Shown here in pieces: positions 5,497 to 5,667 of a stretch of DNA of 5,667 bases. Where the stretch lies: positions 1 to 5,667 of the forward strand of contig CAJJOO010000114.1 of assembly GCA_905193395.1 (NCBI GenBank), given 5' to 3'. A program made the position numbers and the translations under genes. The DNA is from an uncultured Porphyromonadaceae bacterium (lineage in GTDB: Bacteria > Bacteroidota > Bacteroidia > Bacteroidales > Muribaculaceae). The notes beneath the pieces were generated by a model, which worked only from the letters and a program-made list of their open reading frames with translations, made no database searches and was not told the origin of the DNA. Numbering within the stretch: position 1 is the stretch's first letter; each line of letters begins with the position of its first letter.

Positions 5497-5667
5497 AAGA
5501 ATAAAAATAAAATTCTTGCCGATGGCAAAGTTTTCAATTGTGAAAATTTGTATAATTGTAAATCGGTGAAATTCAATTGGTTCGCGAATTGTGTACTTGG
5601 ATTTGCCCCAAAATTGTTTTCCAAAACTCAATATTTATGGAATATCTGGTTGAAAATTCGGTTAATA
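5497..5667. other. AT-rich intergenic DNA upstream of nrdJ, no gene seen
   Basis: I find no credible coding region or RNA gene here. The stretch holds five copies of AATTG (starting at 5536, 5554, 5575, 5587 and 5612), an inverted repeat TTTTCA-ATTG-TGAAAA (5531-5546) and an 8-bp palindrome TTCGCGAA (5581-5588). These could be regulator sites upstream of the nrdJ promoter or simply AT-rich repetition. I saw no match to the NrdR-box pattern, and no obvious cobalamin riboswitch core, though I could not fold the sequence. Confidence 0.5.

Noticed and set aside
5439..5624. 61-codon open frame on the - strand upstream of nrdJ
   Set aside because: It overlaps the consensus nrdJ promoter, is low-complexity and AT-rich, and has no recognisable protein features.
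5410..5667. Cobalamin riboswitch or NrdR boxes controlling nrdJ
   Set aside because: The leader after the promoter is only about 50 nt, and I saw neither a riboswitch core nor paired NrdR-like 16-mers in the upstream DNA.

Overview
The window looks like chromosomal DNA from a member of the Bacteroidales. Three things point there. Two genes have the Bacteroidetes -7 promoter box (TAnnTTTG). The nuclease belongs to a family named after a Porphyromonas gingivalis protein (PGN_0703). The housekeeping genes resemble gut Bacteroidales homologues. The fairly GC-rich core genes would suit a Muribaculaceae-like lineage, but the genus is a guess.

Left part (1-1320, + strand): the 3' two thirds of a PlsC-type phospholipid acyltransferase, cut by the window edge inside its HX4D catalytic motif. 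It is followed by an unrecognised 216-residue lipoprotein gene and a strong wobble-stabilised terminator hairpin.

Middle part (1346-2709, - strand): a compact AT-rich two-gene cassette with its own -7 promoter box and T-tailed terminator. It encodes a PGN_0703-type PD-(D/E)XK nuclease and, one base after its stop codon, a small membrane protein with a bacterial PH domain (bPH_6-like). The second gene is broken. A 21-bp in-frame tandem duplication in the first membrane segment, plus one T-to-A change in one copy, creates a TAA stop at codon 36. The reading frame continues unchanged on both sides. The evident 1374-1682 frame is therefore only the C-terminal two thirds of a 147-codon gene.

Right part (2795-5496, - strand): a complete adenosylcobalamin-dependent class II ribonucleotide reductase (nrdJ, 849 aa) with an apparent TTG start, a consensus promoter, a leader of about 50 nt with no room for a cobalamin riboswitch, and a wobble-stabilised terminator. 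The last 170 bases hold no gene that I can see.

The core genes serve membrane lipid synthesis, the cell envelope and dNTP supply. The nuclease/PH cassette sits between two convergently pointing core terminators and reads as an accessory insertion. It is the best candidate here for a little-described, possibly defence-related system, with its membrane component currently interrupted.
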